From Bradyrhizobium roseum (GTDB lineage Bacteria; Pseudomonadota; Alphaproteobacteria; Rhizobiales; Xanthobacteraceae): a stretch of 64,000 bases of DNA. The notes beneath the pieces are model-generated. The model did not search any database and was not told where the DNA came from. It saw only the letters and a program-made list of their open reading frames with translations. The translations under genes were made by a program, and so were the position numbers. How positions within the stretch are numbered: position 1 is the first letter of the stretch; every line of letters starts with the position of its first letter. Below, piece after piece: positions 1-10,244 of the stretch. The stretch spans positions 3,844,001 to 3,908,000 of the forward strand of contig NZ_CP129212.1 of NCBI RefSeq assembly GCF_030413175.1, written 5' to 3'.

Positions 1-682
1 CGACGTCGCTCGGATGATGGGCCAGCAGCACCAGCCGGCTCGCTGCAATGATCAGGGCATAAATCGCCATCGCGACGCGCGCCTGCGGCCACACCGCGGA
101 TACCGCCATCGCGAGCGCAAAAGCGGTCGTGGCATGGCCGGACGGAAAGCTGTAATAGGCCGGATTGCCCGCAAAGTGCGAGAAGTGGAAGGCATTGGCC
201 TCGCCGCCGACGAATGGCCGGCCGCGGCCAACGCAGTATTTCAGCACCTCGGTGACCAGATTGGACAGGGCGACCGCACAGAAGATGAACTGCAGCCGCG
301 TGCCGAGCCCCAGCAGCAGCGAGCGCCGGATACCACGCAACGCCGGCGATACGATCGCAATGGCGATCAGCATCACAGCCAGCGCCGCCAGCACGTATTC
401 GTCCTTGCCGAAATCGGTGACGATCCGCAGCCACCACAGCGAGGGCGTGCCGCGCTTGGGCATCTGGGCGATCTCCCAGGCGTCGATCGCAAACATCAGC
501 ACGATGATGGCGGCACCGAGAGCGGCTGACAGCCACAATGCCTGCCGCGCCGCGCGCCGCGCCGCTTCGGCGCGTCGCGAATGCGACGGCGAACGCACGA
601 GTTGCGCCAGCGACAGCCACGCCAGAATCGCGAAGCGCGAGGCATAATTCTTGGAATCGACGACAGACGGGCTCGCGGCCAT
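1..682 (-). CDS. PAP2-family phosphatase (C-terminus beyond the window)
   Basis: Integral-membrane phosphatase of the PAP2 superfamily, which removes phosphate from lipid phosphates such as undecaprenyl diphosphate. Reading right to left it starts MAASPSVV at 682 and has hydrophobic segments. The three signature motifs follow in order: K-Y-C-V-G-R-G-R-P, then S-F-P-S-G-H-A, then S-R with HHPSD. The frame is still open at base 1, so the last part lies outside the window. Its ATG follows the TAA of the glycosyltransferase by one base, so the two are probably translationally coupled. The pairing with an ArnT-like transferase suggests lipid-carrier recycling or lipid A/polyprenyl phosphate modification. 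The substrate cannot be told from sequence. Confidence 0.85.
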   Translation of the reverse strand, partial: MAASPSVVDSKNYASRFAILAWLSLAQLVRSPSHSRRAEAARRAARQALWLSAALGAAIIVLMFAIDAWEIAQMPKRGTPSLWWLRIVTDFGKDEYVLAALAVMLIAIAIVSPALRGIRRSLLLGLGTRLQFIFCAVALSNLVTEVLKYCVGRGRPFVGGEANAFHFSHFAGNPAYYSFPSGHATTAFALAMAVSAVWPQARVAMAIYALIIAASRLVLLAHHPSDV

Positions 683-683
683 C

Positions 684-2426
684 TTATTCCGTGCCTTCCG
701 AGCGGAAGATGGCGATCGAAATCGCCTTGCCTTGCGAGATATTGTAGCCCTCGATCCGCTTGGCCACGTTATAGCGCAGCCCGATCGCTTCGGCACGCTG
801 GACGAAGGCGCGTTCGGTGCGCGATTCCACCAAAGCGAAACGGCAACTGCCCTGCCCGAGGAAATCGGCCGCACCTGATCCGTCGGTCAACCTCGTGTCG
901 GTCCCGGTCATGAAGACGAGGCTCGGTTCATGAAAACCGGCGGCCGCGGCTTTCGGTCCGACGCATACGACATTGCGCAGTGCGCGCGCGACCTCGGCGC
1001 TCGGAAACACTGCCGTCAGCGACGGCAGCACGATGCCGTAGACCGCGACTGCCAGAAACATCGCTGCGACCACCGCGTTCAACAGCGAGCGCTCGGCGCG
1101 GCTATCCTCGAACATCCACCACGCGATCAGGCCAAAAATCATCGCCGCCGCCAGGAACGGCCATGCCGGAAACGCCGGGTAATGCGTCAGCTTGATCGCG
1201 CCGATGACGGCAATTACGGCTGCCCCGGCTGGAACGACGAACCACCACGCCGCGCCGCGTCTCAGCCACGAGCGCGACAACACGCGGCGCTCCAATGCGC
1301 CGGCGGTGAGGATCGCAATCGCCGGATAGAGCGGCAGCACGTAATGCGGCAGCTTGGTCAGTACCGTCTCGAACACGATCCAGGACGGGATCAGCCACGC
1401 CAGCAGATATTGCGCGCCGGGCTCCCGCCGCGCGCGCCATACCGCCGGCGCCGCCATCCCCGCCAGCGCCGCGCCCGGCCAGAACGTGACCCAGAACAGA
1501 AGCAGATACAGGCCGGGCGGCGCGCCGTGAGACTCCTGCGCGCCGATCTTGCTCAGCATGTCGCCGCCGAGCGAATTGGAGAAGAACGCTTCACCCGCGC
1601 GCCAGAAGATCGCCACGAACCATGGCAGCACCAGCACCAGCGTCCACATCAGCCCCCAGATTGGGCGCAATCGCCACAGCCACGCCGCCGAACGATCGAG
1701 GATCGCGAGCGCCACGATGGTGAGGCCGACGAACATCAGGATCAGCGGGCCCTTGAGCAGGATTCCGCCGGCCAGCGCGGTCCAGAACACCGCCGGCGCC
1801 GTCCATGGCGGGCGCTCCGGATCCTCGCCGCGCTGCCAGGATAGATAGACCCGCGCCATCGCCCCCATCGCGGCGACGACGGTCAGCAGCAGCATCGCAT
1901 CGGTCTTGGCCAGCCGGGCTTCGGCGCCAAGGAGCACGGAACTGCACATCATCAGCGCCGCCAATGCGGCCCCGCGCCGGGTGACGAAGGCAAGCGCGGT
2001 CCAGTAGGTCAGCAGCACCGCGCCGATGGCGCCGATCAGGGAAGGAATCCGGTAGAGCCATATCCGCAGTTGCGCCCGCGGCAGGCCCAGCGACGATGCG
2101 GTTTCCACGACGGCGGCCTGCATCCAGTAGATGCCGACCGGCTTCTTGTAGCGGACGTCATCCTGGAAGCGGATGTCGACGAAATCGTCGCTCTCGACCA
2201 TCTGCTTGGTCGCCTGCGCGAACCGCGCCTCATCCCGGTCGATCGCCGGAATATTGAAGAAGCCGGGCAGGAACAAGACCAGGCCGCAGAGCGCCAGGAA
2301 CACGATGGCGCGAAAATGGTTCGCGGTCGCGAAGTCGAACGCCGTGGCCAGCCTGCGGCCGGAATGCGCAGGTTTTACAGGCTGTTGGCCTGCTCCAAAG
2401 CGTGGGGGTTGTAGGGTTTCAACCAT
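684..2426 (-). CDS. ArnT-like glycosyltransferase family 39 membrane protein
   Basis: 580-residue polytopic membrane protein of the GT39/ArnT (PMT_2) type, which moves a sugar from a polyprenyl phosphate donor to lipid A, protein or another acceptor on the periplasmic face. The first periplasmic loop carries the conserved acidic signature D-R-D-E-A-R-F near residue 65, followed by YKKPVGIYWMQ, the usual substrate-channel motif. About a dozen hydrophobic helices fill the rest, with a short soluble C-terminal domain. It lies 79 bases after the PBP1C gene and one base before the PAP2 gene, on the same strand. Donor and acceptor are unknown; true ArnT activity (aminoarabinose) is only one possibility because no arn biosynthesis genes are in view. 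Confidence 0.85.
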   Translation of the reverse strand: MVETLQPPRFGAGQQPVKPAHSGRRLATAFDFATANHFRAIVFLALCGLVLFLPGFFNIPAIDRDEARFAQATKQMVESDDFVDIRFQDDVRYKKPVGIYWMQAAVVETASSLGLPRAQLRIWLYRIPSLIGAIGAVLLTYWTALAFVTRRGAALAALMMCSSVLLGAEARLAKTDAMLLLTVVAAMGAMARVYLSWQRGEDPERPPWTAPAVFWTALAGGILLKGPLILMFVGLTIVALAILDRSAAWLWRLRPIWGLMWTLVLVLPWFVAIFWRAGEAFFSNSLGGDMLSKIGAQESHGAPPGLYLLLFWVTFWPGAALAGMAAPAVWRARREPGAQYLLAWLIPSWIVFETVLTKLPHYVLPLYPAIAILTAGALERRVLSRSWLRRGAAWWFVVPAGAAVIAVIGAIKLTHYPAFPAWPFLAAAMIFGLIAWWMFEDSRAERSLLNAVVAAMFLAVAVYGIVLPSLTAVFPSAEVARALRNVVCVGPKAAAAGFHEPSLVFMTGTDTRLTDGSGAADFLGQGSCRFALVESRTERAFVQRAEAIGLRYNVAKRIEGYNISQGKAISIAIFRSEGTE

Positions 2427-2505
2427 CGTGCTCGCATACGCTGAAACCGCACTGCAAACAACACCACAATTCCGCCCTATCCGACTGTCCGCCGTCGCTT
2501 TTTCC

Positions 2506-4632
2506 CTACTGTACCCGGATCACAACGGTATCGGCCGCACCGGTCGCATCGATCACGGTCAGGCGGGCGAAACCCGGCCCGGGCGGGTCGACCAGCCGCT
2601 GGCGCCGGCTGTCGATCTCGCCCACGGCAGTCCCGTTCAGCATGACGGTCAGCGGCAGCACGCCGCCGGCAACCTTGACCGGCATCGGGGCGGCCTGCCC
2701 GTCTTGGGTGCGGTCGACATCGATCCGTGCGCCGTTCAGCGGAAACTGGATGCGCGGCATCTGATCGCTGCCGACCCGGATCAATTCGCCGACGGGCCGA
2801 AACCGCTTGAGCGGCAATGGCAGCTTGGCATTGGCTGATATCAGCGCGCCCTTTGGCGCCTTCGGCAGCGCCGCCGGGATCTTTCCGGTGCGCGCGAACG
2901 CATCGAACAGGATCGGCGCCGCCGCGGTGCGGCCGACCAGGCCCGGCACCGGCGCGCCGTCGGGACGTCCGACCCACACGCCGATCGTGATGCGGCCATC
3001 GAACCCGACCGACCACGCGTCGCGATAGCCGTAGCTGGTGCCGGTCTTGAAGGCGATCCTGTTGTGCACGCCGTTTTCCGGCGGCGGCGTGCCGAGCAGG
3101 ACATTGCCGACCTGCCAGGCGGCGGCCTGATCCATCAGGCGCATCGGTTCGCGATCGTCGGATGCCAGCATGAGCTCGCGCAACGGCTTTGCCGCGCCGA
3201 GCCGCGCCAGCCCCGCATAGAGCTGCGCCAGGTCCTGCAAGCTGATGCCGACGCCGCCAAGGCCCATCGCAAGGCCGGGCGCTTCGTCCTTCGGCAGCAC
3301 GAGGTTGCCGCCGGCCTGCCTCAGGCGCGACGACAGCCGGCTGGAGCCGACGCGATCGAGCAGCGCGATCGCCGGCACGTTCAGTGAGAGCTGCAGCGCC
3401 TTGCGCACCGGCACCGTGCCCTGGAACGTCATGTCGAAATTTTCCGGCGCATAGGAGCCGAAACGGACGGGGCGGTCGTCGATCAGGCTTTCGGGGTGCA
3501 CAAAGCCGTCCTCGAAGGCGAGGCCGTAGATGAACGGCTTCAGCGTCGATCCGGGCGAGCGCACCGCGCGCGTCATGTCGACCTGCCCGGCGCGGCGCTC
3601 GTCGAAATAATCGGCGGAGCCGACGCGCGCCAGCACGTCGCCGCTTTCATTATCGACCGCGATGATCGCAACCGAAATGTTCGGTCCCTGCGCCACCGCG
3701 CGGTCGCGCGCCAGTCCTTCCAGCGTCTTCTGCAGGCTCGAATCCAGCGAAAGCTTGATGACCGGCGTATCCTTCACCGTCGCCATCGCGGCATCGGAGG
3801 AATGCGGCGCCAGGATCGGCATCGGCTTGCGCAACCGCGGCACCGCGACCGCCTTGGCTTGCGCGGCGTCCTCTTTCGACACCACGCCATCCTCGACCAT
3901 CCGCGCCAGCACGCGGTCGCGCGCGGCGTGGGCGGCTTCCGGATGACGGTCGAGCCGACGGCGCTCCGGCGATTGCGGCAGCGCGACCAGAAGTGCGGCC
4001 TCCGCCAGCGACAGCCGCTTCGGCTCCTTGCCGAAATAGCCGTTGGACGCGGCGCGGATGCCTTCGAGATTGCCGCCGAACGGCGCCAGCGTCAGATACA
4101 GATCGAGGATCTCGTCCTTGCTGAGCTGCCGCTCGAGCTGAACCGCGCGCACCATTTGGCGCAGCTTTGCATAAAGCGATCGCTCGCGCCGCGGCTCCAT
4201 CAGCCGCGCCAGTTGCATGGTGATGGTCGAACCGCCGGAGACAATGTGGCCGCGCGTACCGAACTGCAGCGCCGCGCGCCCGAGCGCCAACGGATCGACG
4301 CCGCCATGGGTCCAGAACCGGCGGTCTTCATACGCCAGCAGCAATTTCAGATAGGTCGGATCGACCGCCGTCCTGGCATCGACCGGCAGCCGCCAGCGTC
4401 CGTCCGCCATCGCATAGGCGCGCAGCAGTTTTCCGTTGCGATCGACGATCGTGGTGGAGACTTTTCGCGCCTGCTCCAGCGGCAGCGGGCCGAGCGATGC
4501 GACCCAGCCGGCGAACGCGGTGGTCGCCACGATGAGCACGAAGGCGAGCGACACCGCGATCGGTAAGAAGCGGCTTCGCCCAACACCATCCTCATGTCCG
4601 GATTTGTCCGGGTTGTGCAGCCTCTCCCTCAT
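2506..4632 (-). CDS. pbpC: Penicillin-binding protein 1C
   Basis: 708-residue bifunctional class A-type penicillin-binding protein of the PBP1C group. A single N-terminal membrane anchor is followed by a GT51 glycosyltransferase domain (EDRRFWTHGGVD catalytic Glu region near residue 105, then GSTITMQLAR). The transpeptidase domain has S-x-x-K in SPGSTLKPF and the KTGTS box, and a PBP1C C-terminal domain ends the protein. It overlaps the upstream alpha-2-macroglobulin gene by 4 bases (ATGA), the same pairing as E. coli yfhM-pbpC. PBP1C is thought to act in repair of peptidoglycan damaged when the partner traps an attacking protease. That role is from the family, not shown here. Confidence 0.95.
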   Translation of the reverse strand: MRERLHNPDKSGHEDGVGRSRFLPIAVSLAFVLIVATTAFAGWVASLGPLPLEQARKVSTTIVDRNGKLLRAYAMADGRWRLPVDARTAVDPTYLKLLLAYEDRRFWTHGGVDPLALGRAALQFGTRGHIVSGGSTITMQLARLMEPRRERSLYAKLRQMVRAVQLERQLSKDEILDLYLTLAPFGGNLEGIRAASNGYFGKEPKRLSLAEAALLVALPQSPERRRLDRHPEAAHAARDRVLARMVEDGVVSKEDAAQAKAVAVPRLRKPMPILAPHSSDAAMATVKDTPVIKLSLDSSLQKTLEGLARDRAVAQGPNISVAIIAVDNESGDVLARVGSADYFDERRAGQVDMTRAVRSPGSTLKPFIYGLAFEDGFVHPESLIDDRPVRFGSYAPENFDMTFQGTVPVRKALQLSLNVPAIALLDRVGSSRLSSRLRQAGGNLVLPKDEAPGLAMGLGGVGISLQDLAQLYAGLARLGAAKPLRELMLASDDREPMRLMDQAAAWQVGNVLLGTPPPENGVHNRIAFKTGTSYGYRDAWSVGFDGRITIGVWVGRPDGAPVPGLVGRTAAAPILFDAFARTGKIPAALPKAPKGALISANAKLPLPLKRFRPVGELIRVGSDQMPRIQFPLNGARIDVDRTQDGQAAPMPVKVAGGVLPLTVMLNGTAVGEIDSRRQRLVDPPGPGFARLTVIDATGAADTVVIRVQ

Positions 4633-7600
4633 TTCGCCGCGCGCACCTCGACTGAACCCGTTCCGGTGCGGCCGTAGCGCGAGGGGTTGTACATGTCCTC
4701 GACATAGGCCTGCGGCAGCACGTATTTGCCGGGCGACACCGCGCGCACGATATAGGCCACCGTGAACACCGACTGGTCGTCGCTGGCGCGGTCGATGGCC
4801 GCCGTGAAGCGGTCGTCGCGGAACTCGGTATGCTCCGGCTCCTCGCCGTCCTCGATCCAGTCCAGCGTGCCGCTGTCGCCCGACGACACCAGATGCGGGT
4901 TGTCGATCTCAAGGCCGGCCGGCAGATAATCGGCCACCATGATGTGCCCGTATTCCGGCTTGGCCTCGGTGATCTTCAGCACCACGGCGAAGCGGTCGTT
5001 CTGCTTGGCCTTGCTGACGTCGGCCGGCTTGCCGTCGAGCGTGAAGTAACTGCGCTCGATCTTGAATCCGTTGGAGGCGGCCGGCTCCGGCGTTACCGGC
5101 GAACCCGACACCGAAACCACCGCCTGCACCGGCGCATCGCCGGTATTGGTGATCTTGACCGGCTTGCCGGCTACCGCCTCGGCCTTGTAGCTGCGGTAAA
5201 CGGCAGCCTTGGCAGGGGCGCCATCGATGTCGAGCGACAGCGTTTCCTTCGACAGCGCCCGCGCCGCCAGCACCAGCCACGCGTTCTCCTGCGTCGAGGT
5301 GTAGGGCGAAAGCCCGCGCGCCACTTCGACGCGCTGGACGGCTTGCGTCAGTGTCGCCCGCGGCGCGTTGCCTTCGCTGGCGAGCGAGACCAGCGCCGCG
5401 GCGTCGCGCAGCGCCGAACCGTAGTCGGTGCGGCCGAACTCGAGCACGGGCTTTGGCGCCAGCGCCTCCAGCGCCGCGCCATAAACCCGCTCCGCCCGCG
5501 TCTTGTCGCCGACCAGCGCCAGCGCGGCCGCAAGCTGCGATTTCGCAATCGGCGTGGCGATATTGGAGAGCTTGGTGTCGGCAAGATAGCGCAGGTCGCC
5601 GATCGGGGCGGCGCCGTTGCGGGCCAGCACGTAGAGGCCGTAAGCGAGATCGCGGCCGCCGTCCTTTTCCGGCTCGTTGGCGTTGACCACCGAGTTGCGG
5701 ATGCGATCCAGCGCGTTCTTGAACAGCACATCCGGCACCGCAAAACCCTTCTCGCGGGCGCGGGTCAAAAAGTCCGTCACATAGGCGTCGAGCCAGGAAT
5801 CGTCGCCGCCCGCCGACCACAGGCCGAACGAACCGTTCGAGCCTTGACGTGCCAGCAGCCGCTCGATCGCGTCCTTGATGCGCTGGTCGACGGCGGTGTC
5901 CATCGCCAGATGCGCGCCGGCCGCGAGGTCGTTGACATAGAGCAACGGCATCGCGCGGCTGGTGATCTGCTCGGAACAACCGTGCGGATAGCGATCCAGC
6001 GCTTTCAGGATGGTGGCGGCATCGAGCGCGGTGGACAGGCCCACCGACAGCGACACGCCGCCGGTGCCGGGCACCAGGTCGGAGAACATGTCCGGCGTCA
6101 ACGTCAGGCTCTCGCCCTTTGCCAGGGTCCGGATCGAACGCCGCGCCAACACCTGCGTCGCCGCCTTGACGTCGAGCGCATAGTGCCGCGCCAGCGTCAG
6201 CCCGTTCGGACCCTTGATATCGACGTCGAGATGGGCGGTGCCCGCGCCGCCGGCATCGATCGCCAGCGCCATCGAGGTTCGCTGCTTGGCAGAGAGCTTC
6301 ACGGTGGTCGTCGGATTGCCCGTCACTTTCACGGGTCCCGACGTTTTCACGCTGATGCTGTAATCGCCGGGCGCGCCCTCGACATTGTCGAGATCGAAAC
6401 TCATCGTGCCCTTGTCGCCATTGAGCAGGAAACGCGGCAGCGTCGCCGTCAGCACCACGGGATCGCGCACGGTAACGTCGATGGTGGCGCGGCCGAGCTT
6501 GGTCGAATTCCACGCCACCGCCATCACGCGGGCCGTGCCGGCGAATTCCGGAATGTCGAAACTGATTTCCGCGGAGCCATCGGCGCCGACCGTGACGATC
6601 CCTGAATAGAGCGCCAGCGGCTTTTGCGTCGGCGGCGACCCCTGCAGGTCCGCGCCGGCGGAATCGCCGCCGGTCCGGATCTGGCCGCGCGTGCCCTGCA
6701 TGCCGTCGATCAATTGCCCATAGAGATCGCGGACTTCGGCGGTGAGACGGCGCTGGCCGAGATAGTATTCGTCCGGCGCCGGCGGCTTGTAATTGGTCAG
6801 GTTGAGAATGCCGACATCGACCGCGGCCACCACAATCTTGGCGTCCTCGCCGGGATTGAGCCCGCCGAGCTTGACCGGGATCTTCAGCGCCGTGCCGGGC
6901 CGAACCAAAGGCGGCGGCGACAACGCGACCTGCAGCGTGCGGGTCTTCTTGTCGATGCCGAACCATTTTAGCCCGATCGCCCGCCCCGGCATCCGCTGCG
7001 CCGCCGCATCGAGCGGCCGGCGCAGCGTCGCCAGCACGTAGGCGCCGGTGCCCCAATCCTTGCCGACGGTGAGCTTGACCTGCTGGGTGCCTTCCTTGAC
7101 GTCGAGCGTCTGCGTCGTCAGCAGACGGTCGCCGAGCACGTTGATGGTGAGCTTGCCGGCGGTGCGGGCATTGACCGACACCACCATCGTATCGCCGGAC
7201 GCGTATTCCGGCTTGTCGACCGAGGTTTCCAGGAGGTCCGGCGTGTCGGCGCTGCCGTCGGAATACCAGCCGACATCGAACTGCACCGACGTGACCGGGC
7301 CGTCCGCCTCGACCGATTTGACGTCGAGGCGATAGCGGCCGGGCTCCGGCGCAAGCGATACCCGCGCCGCCTTTTCCGCTGTCAGCGTCAGGTCGCCATC
7401 GGCGACGCGCTTGGTCGACTTGACCGGCTCATATTCCCACGACGAGTTCTGCCGGTACCATTGGTAGCGTGACTCCATCTTCAGCAGTTCGTAGCGCAGG
7501 CCATCGCGCGGCAATTGCTTGCCGTCGGCGCCGACGAAGATGACGTCGAACTCGGCCTTGTCGCCTTCCGCCACGCTCTTGTCGCCGAACAGCGGCTTGA

Positions 7601-9842
7601 CGCCGATCAGCGCCGCCTGCGGCGCGACCGGCAGCACCAGCTTGCGCTCGACGGCGCGGCCGCCGGTCTCCACCATGCGGATGAAGATCTGCGCCTCCTG
7701 CGGACGGGTCGAGGTCGGCGCCTTGGCCAGCGACACCGGGAAGGTCGCCACGCCATTGGCGTCGGCCTCCGGCAGGTCCTCGATCGGGGTACGCTCGTTG
7801 GAGGCGGACTCTTCGTCCGCCACGCCGAACTGGTAGCCGGCATAGCCCGGCCGCCCGGAGGCTGCGGGCGCCACCAGCATGTCGCCTTCCAGCTGCAGGC
7901 CCGAAGCCGGCGCGCCGTAGAGGAATTTGCCGGCGACCTTCAGCTCCACGGGCGTTTCGGCCTTGATCGCCTTCTCCTTGGCCGAGATGTCGAACTCGAT
8001 CCGCTCGGGGATGTAGTCCTCGACCATGAAGGTGGTCTCGCCGACCGACGAACCCTTGGGATCGGTAAAGGCGCGCACGCGCCAGGTCCCGGTCGGGACA
8101 GCGGAGTTGAGCGGCACCGCCATCGAGCGGCCACCCGCACCCTGGTCGGGAAGCTGGGCGCGGCGGAACTCGACGCCGTCAGGCCGCTCGATCACCAGCG
8201 TGAGCGGTCCGCCGGCCATCGCGTTGCCCTGTCCGTCGCGCAGCAGCGCGGTCAGGTAGACGGTCTCGCTCGAACGGTAGACGCCGCGCTCGGCATAGAC
8301 AAAGGCGTCGGCGCCGGCCGGCACGACGCGGCCGGAAACGCCGCGATCGGTGAGGTCGAAGGCGTTGGTCTTCAGGCTGAGGAAGGCGTAGTCCGCCTTG
8401 TCGCTCATGACCGTCAGCAAGGCAGGCGACAGACCGCCCTCGCCGCGCGCCAATCCCGCCTCGAACAGCACGTGGCCGGCGTCGTCGGTCTTGCGCGTGG
8501 CAAGGATCTCGTTGTTGCGCGCGACCAGCCGCACTTCGGCCTTTGAGACGGCTTGCGTCGAGGCCAGCGAATTGACGAACACATGGATGCCGTCATTGCC
8601 GGAAAACGCCGTCAGTCCCATGTCGGAAACGATGAACCATTGCGTCGCCAGCGTGCCGTCATCGTCGCCGCCGCTGCCGGGACCCTTGGCCGACGCCGTC
8701 ATCACATAGACGCCGGGCTGCAGGTCGCCGAGCGCCTGGTCGACCGGGAACGCCGTCACGACGTCCTGGTTCAGCGTGCTTGCCGTGGCGAGTTCGCCGG
8801 TCCAGACCTTGACGCCGCGCTCGTCGCCCAGGCTGGAGAGCTGGTAGCTCGACAGCGTCTTCTGGAAATCGCTGTCGACCACCGTGTTGATCAGGTTGCG
8901 GTCGCCGATCCGGAACACGTTGACGTTCACCGACGGCGTATTGACGCTGACCAGCGGAATGCCGCGCTGGCCGGTGCGCGGCAGCACATAGGCGCGGCCG
9001 GTGAAGCGCACGAACGGCTTGCGGTCACGCACATAGATGTTGAACTCGGCCGATTTCGGCAGCGACTCCTTCACCGTCGACGGCAGGCCGGCGCGCAAAT
9101 TGATGTTGTAGCGCTCGCCGTGCTTCAGCCCGTCGACGCAGAGCTGCTTGCCTTCGCTCGTCAGCGCCGGCTTGTCGGTGCCGGCCTGCGCCACGAACGG
9201 TGCGAAGTCGACCCGCTTGGCGAGGTCCTCGGAGAACTGGAAGCAGGCGCGCGGCGAAGCCCCGTCGGAATCCACGGTATAGTCCAGAAGGCGGAAACCG
9301 TGCTGCTCGCGCATCTTCTCATACTGGCCGCGCACCTCGGCGACCTCCCGCAGGTCGAGCGACAGCCGCAAGCTGTCCAGCGCCGGACGCCACAGCTTGC
9401 GCTCGGACATCGCCCGGCCGAGCACGGCCAGCGCGTCGGCCTCCTCCGCCGCGTTGCCTGCGCGCTGATAGGCGATATAGGCCGCGGTTGAAGCGCGCTC
9501 GTACAGAAACGTCTGCTCGCTGGAACTGGCGGAGCGGATCTGGAAGATGGTTTTGGCGAGTTTCAGCCAGTTGGAACTGTCCTCGGGCGCGGTGGCCGCA
9601 ATCTGGCCGAGGATCTGCAGGCCGACACGGAAATCGGAACGCCGGAAAGCCGCATCGGCGTCGTTGCGCAGCGTCGCGGAAGATTTGGCGACCGGCCCGG
9701 CTTCGCTCTTGATCTGGGCCTCCAGCTTCACCGCCGAATCGGCCAACTCGTCGCGCTTGAGCGCCTTGTCCGCGGCGCCCGCCGCCGTCAGGCCGAGCGC
9801 CAGCGTGGCGCAAATCACTGTGGCGCGAACCAAACCGGTCAT
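4629..9842 (-). CDS. yfhM: Bacterial alpha-2-macroglobulin (thioester protease trap)
   Basis: 1737-residue bacterial alpha-2-macroglobulin, a periplasmic protease inhibitor that traps proteases through a reactive thioester. The thioester motif C-S-E-Q lies in YPHGCSEQ, with Cys at about residue 1289, and MG/bait and TED domains are arranged as in the family. The N-terminus (MTGLVRATVICATLALGL, then TAAGAAD) looks like a signal peptidase I signal and has no lipobox Cys. It may therefore be soluble rather than a lipoprotein like E. coli YfhM. It is the first gene of the operon, and the ATGA overlap couples it to pbpC. The 80 residues after the signal are helical/TPR-like by eye and may be an extra domain. 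Confidence 0.93.
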   Translation of the reverse strand: MTGLVRATVICATLALGLTAAGAADKALKRDELADSAVKLEAQIKSEAGPVAKSSATLRNDADAAFRRSDFRVGLQILGQIAATAPEDSSNWLKLAKTIFQIRSASSSEQTFLYERASTAAYIAYQRAGNAAEEADALAVLGRAMSERKLWRPALDSLRLSLDLREVAEVRGQYEKMREQHGFRLLDYTVDSDGASPRACFQFSEDLAKRVDFAPFVAQAGTDKPALTSEGKQLCVDGLKHGERYNINLRAGLPSTVKESLPKSAEFNIYVRDRKPFVRFTGRAYVLPRTGQRGIPLVSVNTPSVNVNVFRIGDRNLINTVVDSDFQKTLSSYQLSSLGDERGVKVWTGELATASTLNQDVVTAFPVDQALGDLQPGVYVMTASAKGPGSGGDDDGTLATQWFIVSDMGLTAFSGNDGIHVFVNSLASTQAVSKAEVRLVARNNEILATRKTDDAGHVLFEAGLARGEGGLSPALLTVMSDKADYAFLSLKTNAFDLTDRGVSGRVVPAGADAFVYAERGVYRSSETVYLTALLRDGQGNAMAGGPLTLVIERPDGVEFRRAQLPDQGAGGRSMAVPLNSAVPTGTWRVRAFTDPKGSSVGETTFMVEDYIPERIEFDISAKEKAIKAETPVELKVAGKFLYGAPASGLQLEGDMLVAPAASGRPGYAGYQFGVADEESASNERTPIEDLPEADANGVATFPVSLAKAPTSTRPQEAQIFIRMVETGGRAVERKLVLPVAPQAALIGVKPLFGDKSVAEGDKAEFDVIFVGADGKQLPRDGLRYELLKMESRYQWYRQNSSWEYEPVKSTKRVADGDLTLTAEKAARVSLAPEPGRYRLDVKSVEADGPVTSVQFDVGWYSDGSADTPDLLETSVDKPEYASGDTMVVSVNARTAGKLTINVLGDRLLTTQTLDVKEGTQQVKLTVGKDWGTGAYVLATLRRPLDAAAQRMPGRAIGLKWFGIDKKTRTLQVALSPPPLVRPGTALKIPVKLGGLNPGEDAKIVVAAVDVGILNLTNYKPPAPDEYYLGQRRLTAEVRDLYGQLIDGMQGTRGQIRTGGDSAGADLQGSPPTQKPLALYSGIVTVGADGSAEISFDIPEFAGTARVMAVAWNSTKLGRATIDVTVRDPVVLTATLPRFLLNGDKGTMSFDLDNVEGAPGDYSISVKTSGPVKVTGNPTTTVKLSAKQRTSMALAIDAGGAGTAHLDVDIKGPNGLTLARHYALDVKAATQVLARRSIRTLAKGESLTLTPDMFSDLVPGTGGVSLSVGLSTALDAATILKALDRYPHGCSEQITSRAMPLLYVNDLAAGAHLAMDTAVDQRIKDAIERLLARQGSNGSFGLWSAGGDDSWLDAYVTDFLTRAREKGFAVPDVLFKNALDRIRNSVVNANEPEKDGGRDLAYGLYVLARNGAAPIGDLRYLADTKLSNIATPIAKSQLAAALALVGDKTRAERVYGAALEALAPKPVLEFGRTDYGSALRDAAALVSLASEGNAPRATLTQAVQRVEVARGLSPYTSTQENAWLVLAARALSKETLSLDIDGAPAKAAVYRSYKAEAVAGKPVKITNTGDAPVQAVVSVSGSPVTPEPAASNGFKIERSYFTLDGKPADVSKAKQNDRFAVVLKITEAKPEYGHIMVADYLPAGLEIDNPHLVSSGDSGTLDWIEDGEEPEHTEFRDDRFTAAIDRASDDQSVFTVAYIVRAVSPGKYVLPQAYVEDMYNPSRYGRTGTGSVEVRAAK

Positions 9843-10167
9843 GATGGGCTCCTTGCCGCGGACATCGGCCGCGTAACGTCAGAAAGTGCGCGAAATAGTG
9901 ACGGACTGATGACAGGGATTGTTGGCTTGCGAAAGGTCGCATGCATGGCGCTGGCAGTCCAAACCGTCCCGGCCGCCTGACCGGCGGGGCGCCGGTGGCT
10001 GGCTTTGTATCAGGGGCGGACCGATAGGCTATGGCCCGCCGCCTGCCTTGGTCGCGAAGTCACAGAAATCGGTTCGACCGGCTTGGCGGAAAAGCGGATT
10101 TTTCATATTGCCAGTGCTAAATAAGGAAGGTCTATACAGGCGGATACTGGCGCGGTTCCGTACCGAC
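9843..10167. other. Gene-free interval before tRNA-Arg
   Basis: About 325 bases. It must carry the promoter of the leftward alpha-2-macroglobulin operon and that of the rightward tRNA. I saw no open frame with a ribosome-binding site and no convincing repeat. Confidence 0.5.
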
Positions 10168-10244
10168 GGTCCCATAGCTCAACTGGATAGAGTAACGGAT
10201 TTCTACTCCGTGGGTTGCAGGTTCGAATCCTGCTGGGATCGCCA
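10168..10244 (+). tRNA. tRNA-Arg (anticodon TCT)
   Basis: 77-base cloverleaf with an encoded CCA end. The acceptor stem GGTCCCA pairs with TGGGATC, with one G-U. The anticodon stem ACGGA/TCCGT encloses the loop TTTCTAC, giving anticodon TCT. The T arm contains GGTTCGAATCC. It reads AGA codons, which are rare in a high-GC genome. Confidence 0.95.

Noticed and set aside
4909..7056. Long minus-strand open frame (715 codons) inside the alpha-2-macroglobulin gene
   Set aside because: It is a shifted frame of the same coding strand with high Arg/Gly content, a GC-driven shadow. The main frame has the thioester motif.
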